From positions 1-34,245 of the forward strand of contig JACQTJ010000127.1 in NCBI GenBank assembly GCA_016210855.1: a stretch of DNA of 34,245 nt, in the 5' to 3' direction. This DNA comes from Acidobacteriota bacterium. GTDB lineage: Bacteria > Acidobacteriota > Terriglobia > Acidiferrales > 2-02-FULL-67-57. Below are positions 1 through 8,693 of the stretch, piece by piece (positions within the stretch are counted from its first letter, which is position 1; each line of letters opens with the position of its first letter). A program made the position numbers and the translations under genes. Under the pieces are notes generated by a model. The model was given only the letters and a program-made list of their open reading frames with translations. It made no database searches and was not told the origin of the DNA.

Positions 1-269
1 GCACCGGAGTTCGCGTGGATACCGCCGCCCACGCGGAGGCTGTCATCCCGCCCTACTACGACTCCTTGATCGCCAAGCTCATCACCCACGGCCGCGACCG
101 CAAGGAGGCCGTGGCCCGCATGGCCCGGGCCCTGGAGATGATGGTCATCGAAGGCATCCACACGTCCATCCCTGTCCACCGCCAGATTCTGGCCGACCCC
201 GACTTCCTCGCCGGCCGCTACGACACCCACTTCGCCGAGCGCTTTTTGCGCAACCACATCACGGTGTAG
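1..269 (+). CDS. accC: Acetyl-CoA carboxylase biotin carboxylase subunit, C-terminal fragment (5' truncated by window)
   Basis: Frame open from the window edge; [34 protein letters not shown]...[14 protein letters not shown] is the typical AccC C-terminus. Confidence 0.93.
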   Translation, partial: TGVRVDTAAHAEAVIPPYYDSLIAKLITHGRDRKEAVARMARALEMMVIEGIHTSIPVHRQILADPDFLAGRYDTHFAERFLRNHITV

Positions 270-338
270 ACTGCCCACGTGGTAGCGGTATACTTTCATT
301 TCGGGTTCCGGTATCAGCCGCCAGTAAAGTAGTGTATT

Positions 339-1265
339 TTGATGCACACCATGAAGAGGGCATCATTCGTTTCCGACTACGACAAGTTCGTCGCCTTCTG
401 TACTTCGGAGTTCAACCGTAATCCAGCGGATGAAGCGTTGCGCTATTTCGACAACCGCTTTTACAATCGGAGAGTTGACAACCAGACGGGGCATTTGCGG
501 CAGGCGTTCTATGCAGCCAAAGAGTTTTTTTCACGCTTCCCACAGGCTAGGAGAGTACGGGCAGAGGTTGTGGTTCAAGGCAGACTTCAAACAGACCGGT
601 GGGGCCATTTGAACCAGTGGATACGCTTCGTTGGTAGTCATAGACAGATTCGCCTACCTGAGGGTGGCGACATGGAAACAGTTCATAAGATCCTACCTGT
701 CAGCCTGGGCGGAATTGTTGAAGGCGGTGGCGGGGCTGGGCCTTCTTTCAAAGTGGTAATACCTCTTGTCGCTAGATACGTTGCGCGAGCAGGAGACAGC
801 CAGCGCACCTTGACGCCGGTAGGGGCTGACATCTGGGAAGAAGACGAGAGAGGGGAAACGGAGCGGCCCACTCGTCGTACGCGTTTCATGACCTCTCGGG
901 TCATCCGCGATTCTCAGAAGTCGCTGGATTTGAAAGCACTGTATGGACACCGCTGTCAAGTTTGTCAGCGGCGCATTGAGGTACGGCGAGGTGATTTCTA
1001 CTCTGAAGCGCACCATCTGCAACCCCTAGGGGGACGACATTCCGGGCCAGACATCAAACCAAACATGCTGGTCGTGTGCCCGTGGCATCATGCTGAATTC
1101 GACTACTTCCTTTTCTTCATTGGCCCTCGTCGAAACCTCACGCATAGGCTCCGGAGGGTTACGCCAACGGAAACCAAACTGACACTGCAAGGTGGGCACA
1201 GGCTCGGAGACGATTTCATTGAGTACAACAACACCTATTTCAGAAAGCTTGCGGCTGAAAAATGA
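339..1265 (+). CDS. HNH endonuclease, putative restriction enzyme
   Basis: C-terminal HNH pattern YGHRCQVCQRRIEVRRGDFYSEAHHLQPLGG...NMLVVCPWHHAEFDY; stop overlaps the methyltransferase start (ATGA). Start could also be the ATG at 351. Confidence 0.8.
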   Translation: MMHTMKRASFVSDYDKFVAFCTSEFNRNPADEALRYFDNRFYNRRVDNQTGHLRQAFYAAKEFFSRFPQARRVRAEVVVQGRLQTDRWGHLNQWIRFVGSHRQIRLPEGGDMETVHKILPVSLGGIVEGGGGAGPSFKVVIPLVARYVARAGDSQRTLTPVGADIWEEDERGETERPTRRTRFMTSRVIRDSQKSLDLKALYGHRCQVCQRRIEVRRGDFYSEAHHLQPLGGRHSGPDIKPNMLVVCPWHHAEFDYFLFFIGPRRNLTHRLRRVTPTETKLTLQGGHRLGDDFIEYNNTYFRKLAAEK

Positions 1266-2623
1266 GCAATCGACGCAATCAAGCAACTCCGCTTGTCGCC
1301 GGGACCGGAACCATCGTCCACGGCGATTGCACTGAGTTGTTGGCTCAGAAGTCCTTCCCGCTGGTGGACCTTGTTCACACCTCCCCCCCATACAATATCG
1401 ATAAACCTTACCAGGACTACACAGACAAGTTGCACCTTAGCGACTATTTGAAGTTTGTTTCGCGAGTTGCACGCCTTCTTAGCGAGAAAATGCGAAGCGG
1501 TGCGTCACTCTTTTGGCAAACGGGATATACACAGGCATCGCCAAACTCAGACGAGATCAACCCAATTGACGTGCTTACTTTTCCATTGTTCAAGGAGCAC
1601 GGGCTCTATCTCAAGGATCGAATCATCTGGCGCTACTACGGGGGAATGAGCTTCAAGTCGAAGTTCAAGAATCAGCATGAGACCATCCTGTGGTACGTCA
1701 AGGGCGACCCGGAGAATCCGACCGTCCAGCCATACTTTAACATTGACGCTGTGCGTGAGACTTCGCGAGAGCATGACCCCCGTAACAACTTGCTGGGGCG
1801 CAACCCCGGCAACGTTTGGCAGGTTGACCGTGTTGCGTATGGCAGCATTGAGCAGACGTCTCATATTGCGGTTTTCCCGGAAGAGGTAACAGAAAGAATA
1901 ATTCGCGCTTGTTCAAGGCCGGGTGACACGGTTCTTGACCCATTCTTGGGTAGCGGCACCGTCGCCAAAGTGGCCAAGAGCTTAGGGCGAAGCTATCTGG
2001 GTATCGAGCTTTCGCGCGGTTACTACGAAGAGTCAGTCAGACGATTGGGATACCAGCAGCTTGGCGAGCTTGACACCGTTCTTTCCTGGTTGCTCAAGAA
2101 CTTCCTTCTGGGAAGCAGGCGTCGAGCGTCGAGAGAAGATTGTCGTTTTTATTTCAGACAGCTACTGAGGGCAAGACCCACGAACATCGAAGCGCGCCTC
2201 TCCGAATGGTGTCGTGCCTTCACCGGCGTTGATGATGTTCCCAAGAAGGAGAAACCTAAGCTCTGGGCCATGGGCGATGAGTTTCTTAAGAGCATTTCCT
2301 CACCGCGGACTGGCCACCTGGGCTTGCTGAGTAACATCGCTGCTGCCTACCTGAATAACTACAAACTAGCAAAGTGGTTCAACGGTCTCAGGATCGGGCT
2401 TATCGCACATGGTCTTCAGCAAGAGATCGAACCTGTTCTCAAGAGTGATCGCAAGATGGAAAGTGTGCTGGACCGCATAGTTGAAGGAGAGCCTTCGTCT
2501 TACGAATCCAAGCACAAAGGAAACGTAGTGCTGTTGAAGCAAGGGGAGCGGCGCGTCAAGGCGGGGGTAGCGCGTCGAAGAATAAAGGAAGCTCCGTCTG
2601 CAACAGAACCTGTTCTATTCTAG
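1262..2623 (+). CDS. Site-specific DNA methyltransferase (beta-type motif order, SPPY-type catalytic motif) with about 180-aa C-terminal extension
   Basis: Motif IV VDLVHTSPPYNID precedes motif I DTVLDPFLGSGTVAKVAKSLGRSYLGIEL. Confidence 0.88.
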   Translation: MSNRRNQATPLVAGTGTIVHGDCTELLAQKSFPLVDLVHTSPPYNIDKPYQDYTDKLHLSDYLKFVSRVARLLSEKMRSGASLFWQTGYTQASPNSDEINPIDVLTFPLFKEHGLYLKDRIIWRYYGGMSFKSKFKNQHETILWYVKGDPENPTVQPYFNIDAVRETSREHDPRNNLLGRNPGNVWQVDRVAYGSIEQTSHIAVFPEEVTERIIRACSRPGDTVLDPFLGSGTVAKVAKSLGRSYLGIELSRGYYEESVRRLGYQQLGELDTVLSWLLKNFLLGSRRRASREDCRFYFRQLLRARPTNIEARLSEWCRAFTGVDDVPKKEKPKLWAMGDEFLKSISSPRTGHLGLLSNIAAAYLNNYKLAKWFNGLRIGLIAHGLQQEIEPVLKSDRKMESVLDRIVEGEPSSYESKHKGNVVLLKQGERRVKAGVARRRIKEAPSATEPVLF

Positions 2624-2703
2624 TAGCGAAACCTGTTCCTCAACGTCGTCCAAAAGAACCACACCAAGCCCGTTGTACTAGCTGAATAATCCGGACGCAG
2701 ATT

Positions 2704-2729
2704 TCTCGCCCCGATGAATTGGGGCTCGG
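2704..2729. repeat. REP-like imperfect palindrome (CTCGCCCCGATGAATTGGGGCTCGG)
   Basis: Imperfect hairpin in the methyltransferase-thiE intergenic space; resembles the palindrome near 23703-23728 in reverse orientation. Confidence 0.4.
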
Positions 2730-2779
2730 AATGACAGGAGGGGCAACTTCCAGTATGCTCGTCGGCTTGGGTTTCGAAA

Positions 2780-3505
2780 ATGCCGCTTGTGCTGCCGCGC
2801 TTCTATGCCATAATCGACCGCTCTCCCGAGGCGTCGGGACGGCCTGAACTCTCCTTGGACGAGATTGTTCGCGCCCTCACGGGGGCGGGGGTTCGACTGA
2901 TTCAGGTCCGCGCCAAACAGGCCCCGCCACGGGCGGGGCAGGCCACCAGCCCCGCCGTCGGCGGGGCCAGCCAGGCGTTGCTCTCTGACACCCGGCGGAT
3001 CCTCTCTCTGGCTCCCTCCGGCTCTCTCGTGATCGTGAACGACCGTGCCGACGTCGCCTGCTTGGCCGGGGCCGCGGGCGTGCACCTCGGCCAGGACGAC
3101 CTCCCGGTAGCCGCCGCTCGCCAGCTGCTCGGTCCGGACCGCCTCATCGGCTGGTCCACCCACAACCAGGAGCAGGTGAAGGCGGGGGATGCGTTGCCGA
3201 TAGACTACCTGGCCTTCGGGCCGGTGTTTCCCACCGCCACCAAGCCGAACGCCGCCCCCGTGGTGGGGCTGGCGGCCCTGCGGGCGGCGCGGGCGCTCAC
3301 CAAGAAGCCGCTGGTCGCCATCGGCGGCATCACTCCGGCGAACGCGGCCCAGGCCCTCGAAGCTGGAGCGGATTCGGTGGCGGTGATCAGCGGCTGGCTT
3401 GTCCCGACGAAGGAGGGGCTGGCCCCGCCAACGGCGGGCCTGGCCGCCGGGGAGCTGGCCGCGCGCCTGGAGGAATTCCGCCGGGCGCTAGGACGGCTGG
3501 ACTAG
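2780..3505 (+). CDS. thiE: Thiamine phosphate synthase
   Basis: GVRLIQVRAKQ, IVNDRADVACLAGAAGVHLGQDDLP, IGWSTHNQEQ, DYLAFGPVFPTATK, PLVAIGGITPANAAQALEAGADSVAVISG. Confidence 0.92.
   Translation: MPLVLPRFYAIIDRSPEASGRPELSLDEIVRALTGAGVRLIQVRAKQAPPRAGQATSPAVGGASQALLSDTRRILSLAPSGSLVIVNDRADVACLAGAAGVHLGQDDLPVAAARQLLGPDRLIGWSTHNQEQVKAGDALPIDYLAFGPVFPTATKPNAAPVVGLAALRAARALTKKPLVAIGGITPANAAQALEAGADSVAVISGWLVPTKEGLAPPTAGLAAGELAARLEEFRRALGRLD
2921..2972. repeat. Tandem GC-rich palindromes inside thiE (GCCCCGCC-acg-GGCGGGGC and GCCCCGCC-gtc-GGCGGGGC)
   Basis: Two perfect 8-bp stems with 3-nt loops at 2921-2939 and 2949-2967; 2945-2972 matches 33635-33662 at 27/28. Confidence 0.85.
3417..3444 (-). repeat. 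Inverted copy of the 28-bp palindromic element near the thiE 3' end
   Basis: GGCTGGCCCCGCCAACGGCGGGCCTGGC is 25/28 identical to the reverse complement of 2945-2972. Confidence 0.75.
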
Positions 3506-3520
3506 CATCCAAGAGAGGCA

Positions 3521-5047
3521 ATGGCTGAAGCCGCCATAACCCGAACGGTGGAGACGGCCAAGGTAGAGCTGGTCAAGGGCCTGGGCCTGCTCGACTCCAC
3601 CATGATCGTGATCGGCTCGATGATCGGCTCGGGGATTTTCATCGTCTCGGCTGACATCGCCCGCCAGGTGAACAGCCCCGGGCTGCTCCTGGGGGTGTGG
3701 GCGGTGACCGGCCTGATGACGCTGATCGGCGCCCTGAGCTACGGTGAGCTGGCCGCCGCCATGCCCAAGGCCGGCGGCCAATACGTCTACCTGCGAGAGT
3801 CGCTCGGCGCGCTCTGGGGCTTCCTCTACGGCTGGGCCATGCTGCTCGTCATCCAGACCGCCACCATCGCTGCCGTGGCCATCGCCTTTGCGAAATTCAC
3901 CGGCGTGCTGTTCCCCTGGTTTTCCTCTTCGACCTGGATCTGGAAGTTGGGGACGCTTGGGCCCTTCAAGCTGTGGTTCGGAGAGCTCGGGCCCTACAAC
4001 GTCGGGTTGAACACCCAGAATCTGCTCGCCATTCTTTCCGTTGTCTTCCTCACCTGGGTGAACACCCGCGGGCTGCGCACCGGTGCGGTGGTGCAAAATA
4101 TCTTCACCTTCGCGAAGACGGCTGCCCTGGTGGCGCTGATTGGGCTCGGCTTCCTGTTCGCCACCCAGGCAGCCCGCCACGCCAATTTCGCTGATTTCTG
4201 GGGCCAGGTCGGTCTGTCGGCCCTGCATCCCTATGCGGTGGGCAGCGAGACCCTGTGGATCAGTACGCTGACTCTCGTCGGGGTGGCCATGGTCGGGTCG
4301 CTGTTTGCTTCCGACGCCTGGAACAACGTCACCTTCACGGCCGGCGAGGTGAAGAACCCCAGCCGCAACCTGCCTCTCTCGCTGGCGCTGGGCGCGGGAG
4401 TCGTGACCCTGATCTACCTGCTGGCGAACGTCTCCTACCTGAACGTGCTGCCGCTGGGCGGCGAACGGACGGCCGGAGCCGTGCTCGGTCGAGGCATCCA
4501 GTTCGCCACCGAAGACCGGGTAGGCACAGCGGTGGCGGAAGTGATCTTCGGCCCTACGGGTGCGATTCTTATGGCGATTGCCATCATGATCTCGACCTTC
4601 GGATGCAACAACGGGCTGATTCTCGCTGGGGCCCGGATCTATTACGCCATGGCCCGCGATGGCCTGTTCTTCCAGCGCGTGGGCATCGTAAACCGCCACC
4701 ATGTTCCGGGAGCGGCCCTCTTTGTTCAGTGCCTCTGGGCCTCGGCCTTGTGTCTGTCGGGGACTTATAGCCAGTTGCTTGACTTCCTCATCTTTACCGT
4801 GGTGGTCTTCTACATTCTGACCCTGCTCGGGTTGTTTGTGCTCCGGGTCCGCCAGCCGGATCTGCCCCGTCCCTACCGGGCCTTTGGGTATCCGATCTTG
4901 CCGGCGCTCTACATCCTGCTGGCCGTCTTCATCGAAGTGCAACTGCTGCGCTACAAGCCGCAGTACACCTGGCCCGGGCTGATTATCGTGGCCCTGGGGA
5001 TCCCGGTCTATTTTCTCTGGAGGCGCACGTCGCGGGCTGTCAGCTAG
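3521..5047 (+). CDS. APC-family amino acid permease
   Basis: GLLDSTMIVIGSMIGSGIFIVSADIAR, YGELAAAMPKAGGQYVYLRESLG; multiple hydrophobic segments. Confidence 0.9.
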   Translation: MAEAAITRTVETAKVELVKGLGLLDSTMIVIGSMIGSGIFIVSADIARQVNSPGLLLGVWAVTGLMTLIGALSYGELAAAMPKAGGQYVYLRESLGALWGFLYGWAMLLVIQTATIAAVAIAFAKFTGVLFPWFSSSTWIWKLGTLGPFKLWFGELGPYNVGLNTQNLLAILSVVFLTWVNTRGLRTGAVVQNIFTFAKTAALVALIGLGFLFATQAARHANFADFWGQVGLSALHPYAVGSETLWISTLTLVGVAMVGSLFASDAWNNVTFTAGEVKNPSRNLPLSLALGAGVVTLIYLLANVSYLNVLPLGGERTAGAVLGRGIQFATEDRVGTAVAEVIFGPTGAILMAIAIMISTFGCNNGLILAGARIYYAMARDGLFFQRVGIVNRHHVPGAALFVQCLWASALCLSGTYSQLLDFLIFTVVVFYILTLLGLFVLRVRQPDLPRPYRAFGYPILPALYILLAVFIEVQLLRYKPQYTWPGLIIVALGIPVYFLWRRTSRAVS

Positions 5048-5074
5048 GCCCCACACCACACGCGCGGAGGGACA

Positions 5075-6535
5075 ATGGCGAGTCGCCTGCTCATCACCAA
5101 GCCCCTGAGCCTACTGCAACAGGAAGCCGCCGACACCGAGCACGGCCTGAAACGAGCCCTGCGCGCCATTGACCTGGTGATGCTGGGCGTGGGCGCCATC
5201 ATCGGCGCCGGCATCTTCGTGCTCACCGGGAACGCCGCCGCCTCCCACGCCGGCCCCGCCATCGTGCTCTCCATGGTGCTGGCCGGAGTGGGCTGCACCT
5301 TCGCCGGCCTCTGCTACGCGGAGATGGCCTCGATGATTCCCATCGCCGGCAGCGCCTACACCTACTCCTACGCCACCCTGGGGGAGTTCTTCGCCTGGGT
5401 CATCGGCTGGGACTTGATCCTGGAGTACGCCCTGGGGGCGGCTACGGTGTCGGTGGGCTGGTCGGGTCTGGTGGTGAGCTTCCTCCACGATATTGGCATC
5501 GCCATCCCGGCGCGTTTGACCGCCGGGCCCTTCCAGATGGTGAGCCTGCCGGATGGCAGTCAGGTTGCCGGGTTCGTCAATCTTCCCGCCCTGCTGATTG
5601 TTCTGTTTGTCACCTTCCTCCTGGTGGTGGGCATCCGGGAGTCCGCCAACGTCAATAACTTCATCGTGTTTGTGAAGGTCGGGGTGGTGGTGGCGTTCAT
5701 CCTGGCCGGCATCGGCTACATCAACCGCGACAACTGGACCCCGTTCATTCCTCCGAACACCGGCACCTTCGGGGCGTTCGGCTGGAGCGGCATCCTGGCC
5801 GGCGCGGGCGTGATTTTCTTTGCCTACATCGGCTTTGATGCCGTCTCCACCGCCGCCCAGGAGGCCCGCAACCCCCAGCGGGACTTGCCCATTGGCATCC
5901 TGGGCAGCCTGGTGGTGTGCACCATCCTGTACATCCTCTTCGCCGCGGTGCTCACGGGCGTCGTGCCCTACTCGAAGCTCAACACCGCGGCCCCCGTGGC
6001 CGTGGGCGTCGACGCCATGAAGCTGGCCTGGCTGGGCACGGCCATGAAGCTCGGCGCCATCGCCGGCTTGACCTCCGTCATGCTGGTCATGCTGCTCGGC
6101 CAGCCCCGCATCTTCTGGACCATGGCCGGCGACGGCCTGCTGCCGAGCTGGTTCACCCGAGTCCACCCCCGCTTCCGCACCCCCTACATCACCACCATTC
6201 TCACCGGCGTCGCCGTGGCTGTCACCGGCGCCCTGTTCCCCATCGGAGTGCTGGGCAACCTCGTCAGTATCGGCACCCTGTTCGCCTTTGTGCTGGTCTG
6301 TGGCGGGGTGATCTGGATGCGGCGCCGCCAGCCCACCGTGCCTCGGCCCTTCAGGACTCCCTGGGTCCCCGTGGTTCCGATCCTGGGAATGGTCATTTGC
6401 TTTGCCATGATGCTGGGCCTGGGCCGGGAGACCTGGGAGCGGTTGATCATCTGGCTGATCATCGGCTTGGTCATCTACTTCACCTACGGCATCCGCCACA
6501 GCCGCATCGCCCGCCTGCGCGCCAGCGGCGATTGA
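5075..6535 (+). CDS. APC-family amino acid permease (cationic amino acid transporter-like)
   Basis: LKRALRAIDLVMLGVGAIIGAGIFVLTG, CYAEMASMIPIAGSAYTYSYATLGE, FFAYIGFDAVSTAAQEARNPQRDLPIGILGSL. Confidence 0.92.
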   Translation: MASRLLITKPLSLLQQEAADTEHGLKRALRAIDLVMLGVGAIIGAGIFVLTGNAAASHAGPAIVLSMVLAGVGCTFAGLCYAEMASMIPIAGSAYTYSYATLGEFFAWVIGWDLILEYALGAATVSVGWSGLVVSFLHDIGIAIPARLTAGPFQMVSLPDGSQVAGFVNLPALLIVLFVTFLLVVGIRESANVNNFIVFVKVGVVVAFILAGIGYINRDNWTPFIPPNTGTFGAFGWSGILAGAGVIFFAYIGFDAVSTAAQEARNPQRDLPIGILGSLVVCTILYILFAAVLTGVVPYSKLNTAAPVAVGVDAMKLAWLGTAMKLGAIAGLTSVMLVMLLGQPRIFWTMAGDGLLPSWFTRVHPRFRTPYITTILTGVAVAVTGALFPIGVLGNLVSIGTLFAFVLVCGGVIWMRRRQPTVPRPFRTPWVPVVPILGMVICFAMMLGLGRETWERLIIWLIIGLVIYFTYGIRHSRIARLRASGD

Positions 6536-6597
6536 CACCCGCCCGCGTTTCTGCCACTTTTCTTTCTCGACTCGCATAGAGCCGAAGCGGAGAATCC

Positions 6598-8589
6598 ATG
6601 TCTTTTCCGTCGGCAGGGAAGAGGCGTCCACGCTTCAGCGTCGCCTGGGGTGCCGGAATCTCACTGGTCGCCTTTGTGGGCGCCTGGCTGGTCGGGGCCA
6701 CCGGCCCGCAACTGGTGTTCGGGCTGCTGGTGGTCGTCCTGGGGTTCATCCTGGGGGTGCGGGTTCTGGCCCGCTGGCGGACCCGCTTGCTCTGGCGGCT
6801 GCGCAACCGGCTGCTCGTAGCCTACGTCCTCATCGGCTTCATCCCCGTGGTTCTCCTGCTTCTCATCGGGCTGATTGCTGCCTGGACGGTCTATGGGAAA
6901 GTGGCGGTCTATCAGGTGACAGGTCGGCTGGAGCGTCTCCAGGCAGAACTCCAGGACGGGGCCTCGGACTTGGCCTCGGCGCTTGAGGTGGCGGCAACCC
7001 TCGAGGGGCGGCTGCGCCCCGAGGTGGCTCGCCGCATCCTGGACGTTCACACCGCCGCGGCCAGCCAAAGCCAACCCCCAAGACAGATGCGCCTGCTCGG
7101 CGGTCCCCTGCCGCTGCCCGGCAACCTGCCCGCCTGGCTGCGCAACCAGCACTTCTCCGGCGTGCTTATAGGCGGCCAGGAGGCGGAGCTGGTGGTCACT
7201 CGCCCCGTGCGCGTGGCCGGCGACACGCTGACCGCGGCCTTGGTGGTGCCCCTCGACGACGCTGTCCTCGCCTATCTCGGCCGCGACCTCGGCCGGGTCT
7301 CTCTGCTGCTCATGAGGGAAGAGCCCGCCTCGGGGTCCTCCCGGGAGCGGGACATCCCCGTGGGGGGCAAGAGTTACACCATCTTGCGACTCATCGAGGA
7401 CAAGCGCCCCCTCCCCCCTCCGCTCGGATGGTGGGACTCGACCATCAGCTTCTTGGCTTCTCATCCCACCTCCCTGAGAGACACCGGACGGCCGGGCCCG
7501 CCTCTTGTTCTTCAGGTCGAATCCCGCGTGGCCACCGTCCACTTGCAGCTCACCCGCCGCCTGGGAGAGTTCTCCGGCATCCCCTTTACCTTCTTGACCG
7601 TCTTTGCGGTGCTCTTCCTGATCTTGCAGATGGCGGCCTTGTGGATCGGGACCAAGCTCACCCGCAGCATCACCGCGGCGGTCGGCGACCTCTATGATGC
7701 CACCCAGCGCCTGCAACGGGGCGATTTCTCCGCCCGCATTCCTCACCGGCGCGACGACCAGCTCGGAGCCCTGAGCGATTCCTTCAACCAAATGGCGGCT
7801 TCCCTGGAGGGCTTGCTTGAAGAATCCCGAGAGCGCCAGCGGCTGGAGCAGGAGCTGGAAATTGCTCGCCAGGTGCAGGAGCAGCTCTTCCCGCGCGAGA
7901 GCCCGCGGCTCAACACCCTGCAGCTGGTGGGGCGCTGCCGGGCCGCCCGCGTGGTCAGCGGGGACTACTACGACTACGGCCTGGCCGAGCCCGGAAAGCT
8001 CATCTTCACCATCGGCGACATCTGCGGCAAAGGAATCTCTGCGGCCCTGCTGATGGCCACCATCCAATCCGTCATCCGCACCCAGGTCTATGCCGGCCGC
8101 CTGGAGGGGCGCCTCACCCAACTGAGCATGGCTGAGCTGGTGGGCCGGGTGAACCGCCAGCTCTGCGCCACCACCAGCCCGGAGAAATACTCCAGCCTGT
8201 TCCTGGCTCACTACGACGACACCAGCCGGCAACTCACCTACACGAACGCCGGCCACCTGCCCCCCATCCTGATCCGGGGAGGGCACAGTGAGCAGCTGAC
8301 CGCGGGGGGACCGGTGGTGGGACTATTCCCCAACCTGACCTACGAGCAGGCCACGGTCGAGCTCCGGCCGGGCGACTGGCTGGTCGCCTTCACGGACGGG
8401 CTGACCGAAGTCGAGAATTCCTACGAGGAAGAGTACGGCATCGAGCGGGTGGTGGCGTTCCTGGAGCGCAGTGCGAACCACGCCAGTCCGGACCAGTTGG
8501 TCGAAGCCCTCCTGGCGGAGCTCGACCAGTGGGCCCCCGGGGTGGAGCCGGCCGACGACTGCACGGTGGTGGCGGCTCGGGCCTGTTGA
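6598..8589 (+). CDS. Membrane HAMP-domain SpoIIE/RsbU-type PP2C serine phosphatase
   Basis: N-terminal TM helices, HAMP-like LTRSITAAVGDLYDATQRLQRGDFSARIPHRRDDQLGALSDSFNQMA, then GDYYDYG, GDICGKGISAALLMA, YTNAGHLPP, FTDGLTE. Confidence 0.92.
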   Translation: MSFPSAGKRRPRFSVAWGAGISLVAFVGAWLVGATGPQLVFGLLVVVLGFILGVRVLARWRTRLLWRLRNRLLVAYVLIGFIPVVLLLLIGLIAAWTVYGKVAVYQVTGRLERLQAELQDGASDLASALEVAATLEGRLRPEVARRILDVHTAAASQSQPPRQMRLLGGPLPLPGNLPAWLRNQHFSGVLIGGQEAELVVTRPVRVAGDTLTAALVVPLDDAVLAYLGRDLGRVSLLLMREEPASGSSRERDIPVGGKSYTILRLIEDKRPLPPPLGWWDSTISFLASHPTSLRDTGRPGPPLVLQVESRVATVHLQLTRRLGEFSGIPFTFLTVFAVLFLILQMAALWIGTKLTRSITAAVGDLYDATQRLQRGDFSARIPHRRDDQLGALSDSFNQMAASLEGLLEESRERQRLEQELEIARQVQEQLFPRESPRLNTLQLVGRCRAARVVSGDYYDYGLAEPGKLIFTIGDICGKGISAALLMATIQSVIRTQVYAGRLEGRLTQLSMAELVGRVNRQLCATTSPEKYSSLFLAHYDDTSRQLTYTNAGHLPPILIRGGHSEQLTAGGPVVGLFPNLTYEQATVELRPGDWLVAFTDGLTEVENSYEEEYGIERVVAFLERSANHASPDQLVEALLAELDQWAPGVEPADDCTVVAARAC

Positions 8590-8693
8590 GCCCGGCCGGG
8601 GTCGGAGAGAAATCGGTCTTTGGTGTATACTGCAACCGCGGGCCTCAATCGTTTGACCGCAGAAGCCTACAGGCAAATACGGGAGCCTCGGCC

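Noticed and set aside
2624-2779. TPP riboswitch upstream of thiE
   Set aside because: No recognisable THI-box CTGAGA/ACCTGA core in this interval.
3488-5059. 523-aa minus-strand ORF antisense to the first APC permease (similarly 5111-6631, 6661-8286, 8667-9692, 14175-15476)
   Set aside because: Hydrophilic Gln/Gly/His/Pro/Arg-rich shadow translations typical of high-GC antisense frames; the plus-strand frames have clear protein-family motifs.
3521-6535. Tandem APC permeases as a recent duplication
   Set aside because: The two proteins share only family-level motifs and differ strongly in sequence; looks like ordinary clustering of distinct transporters.
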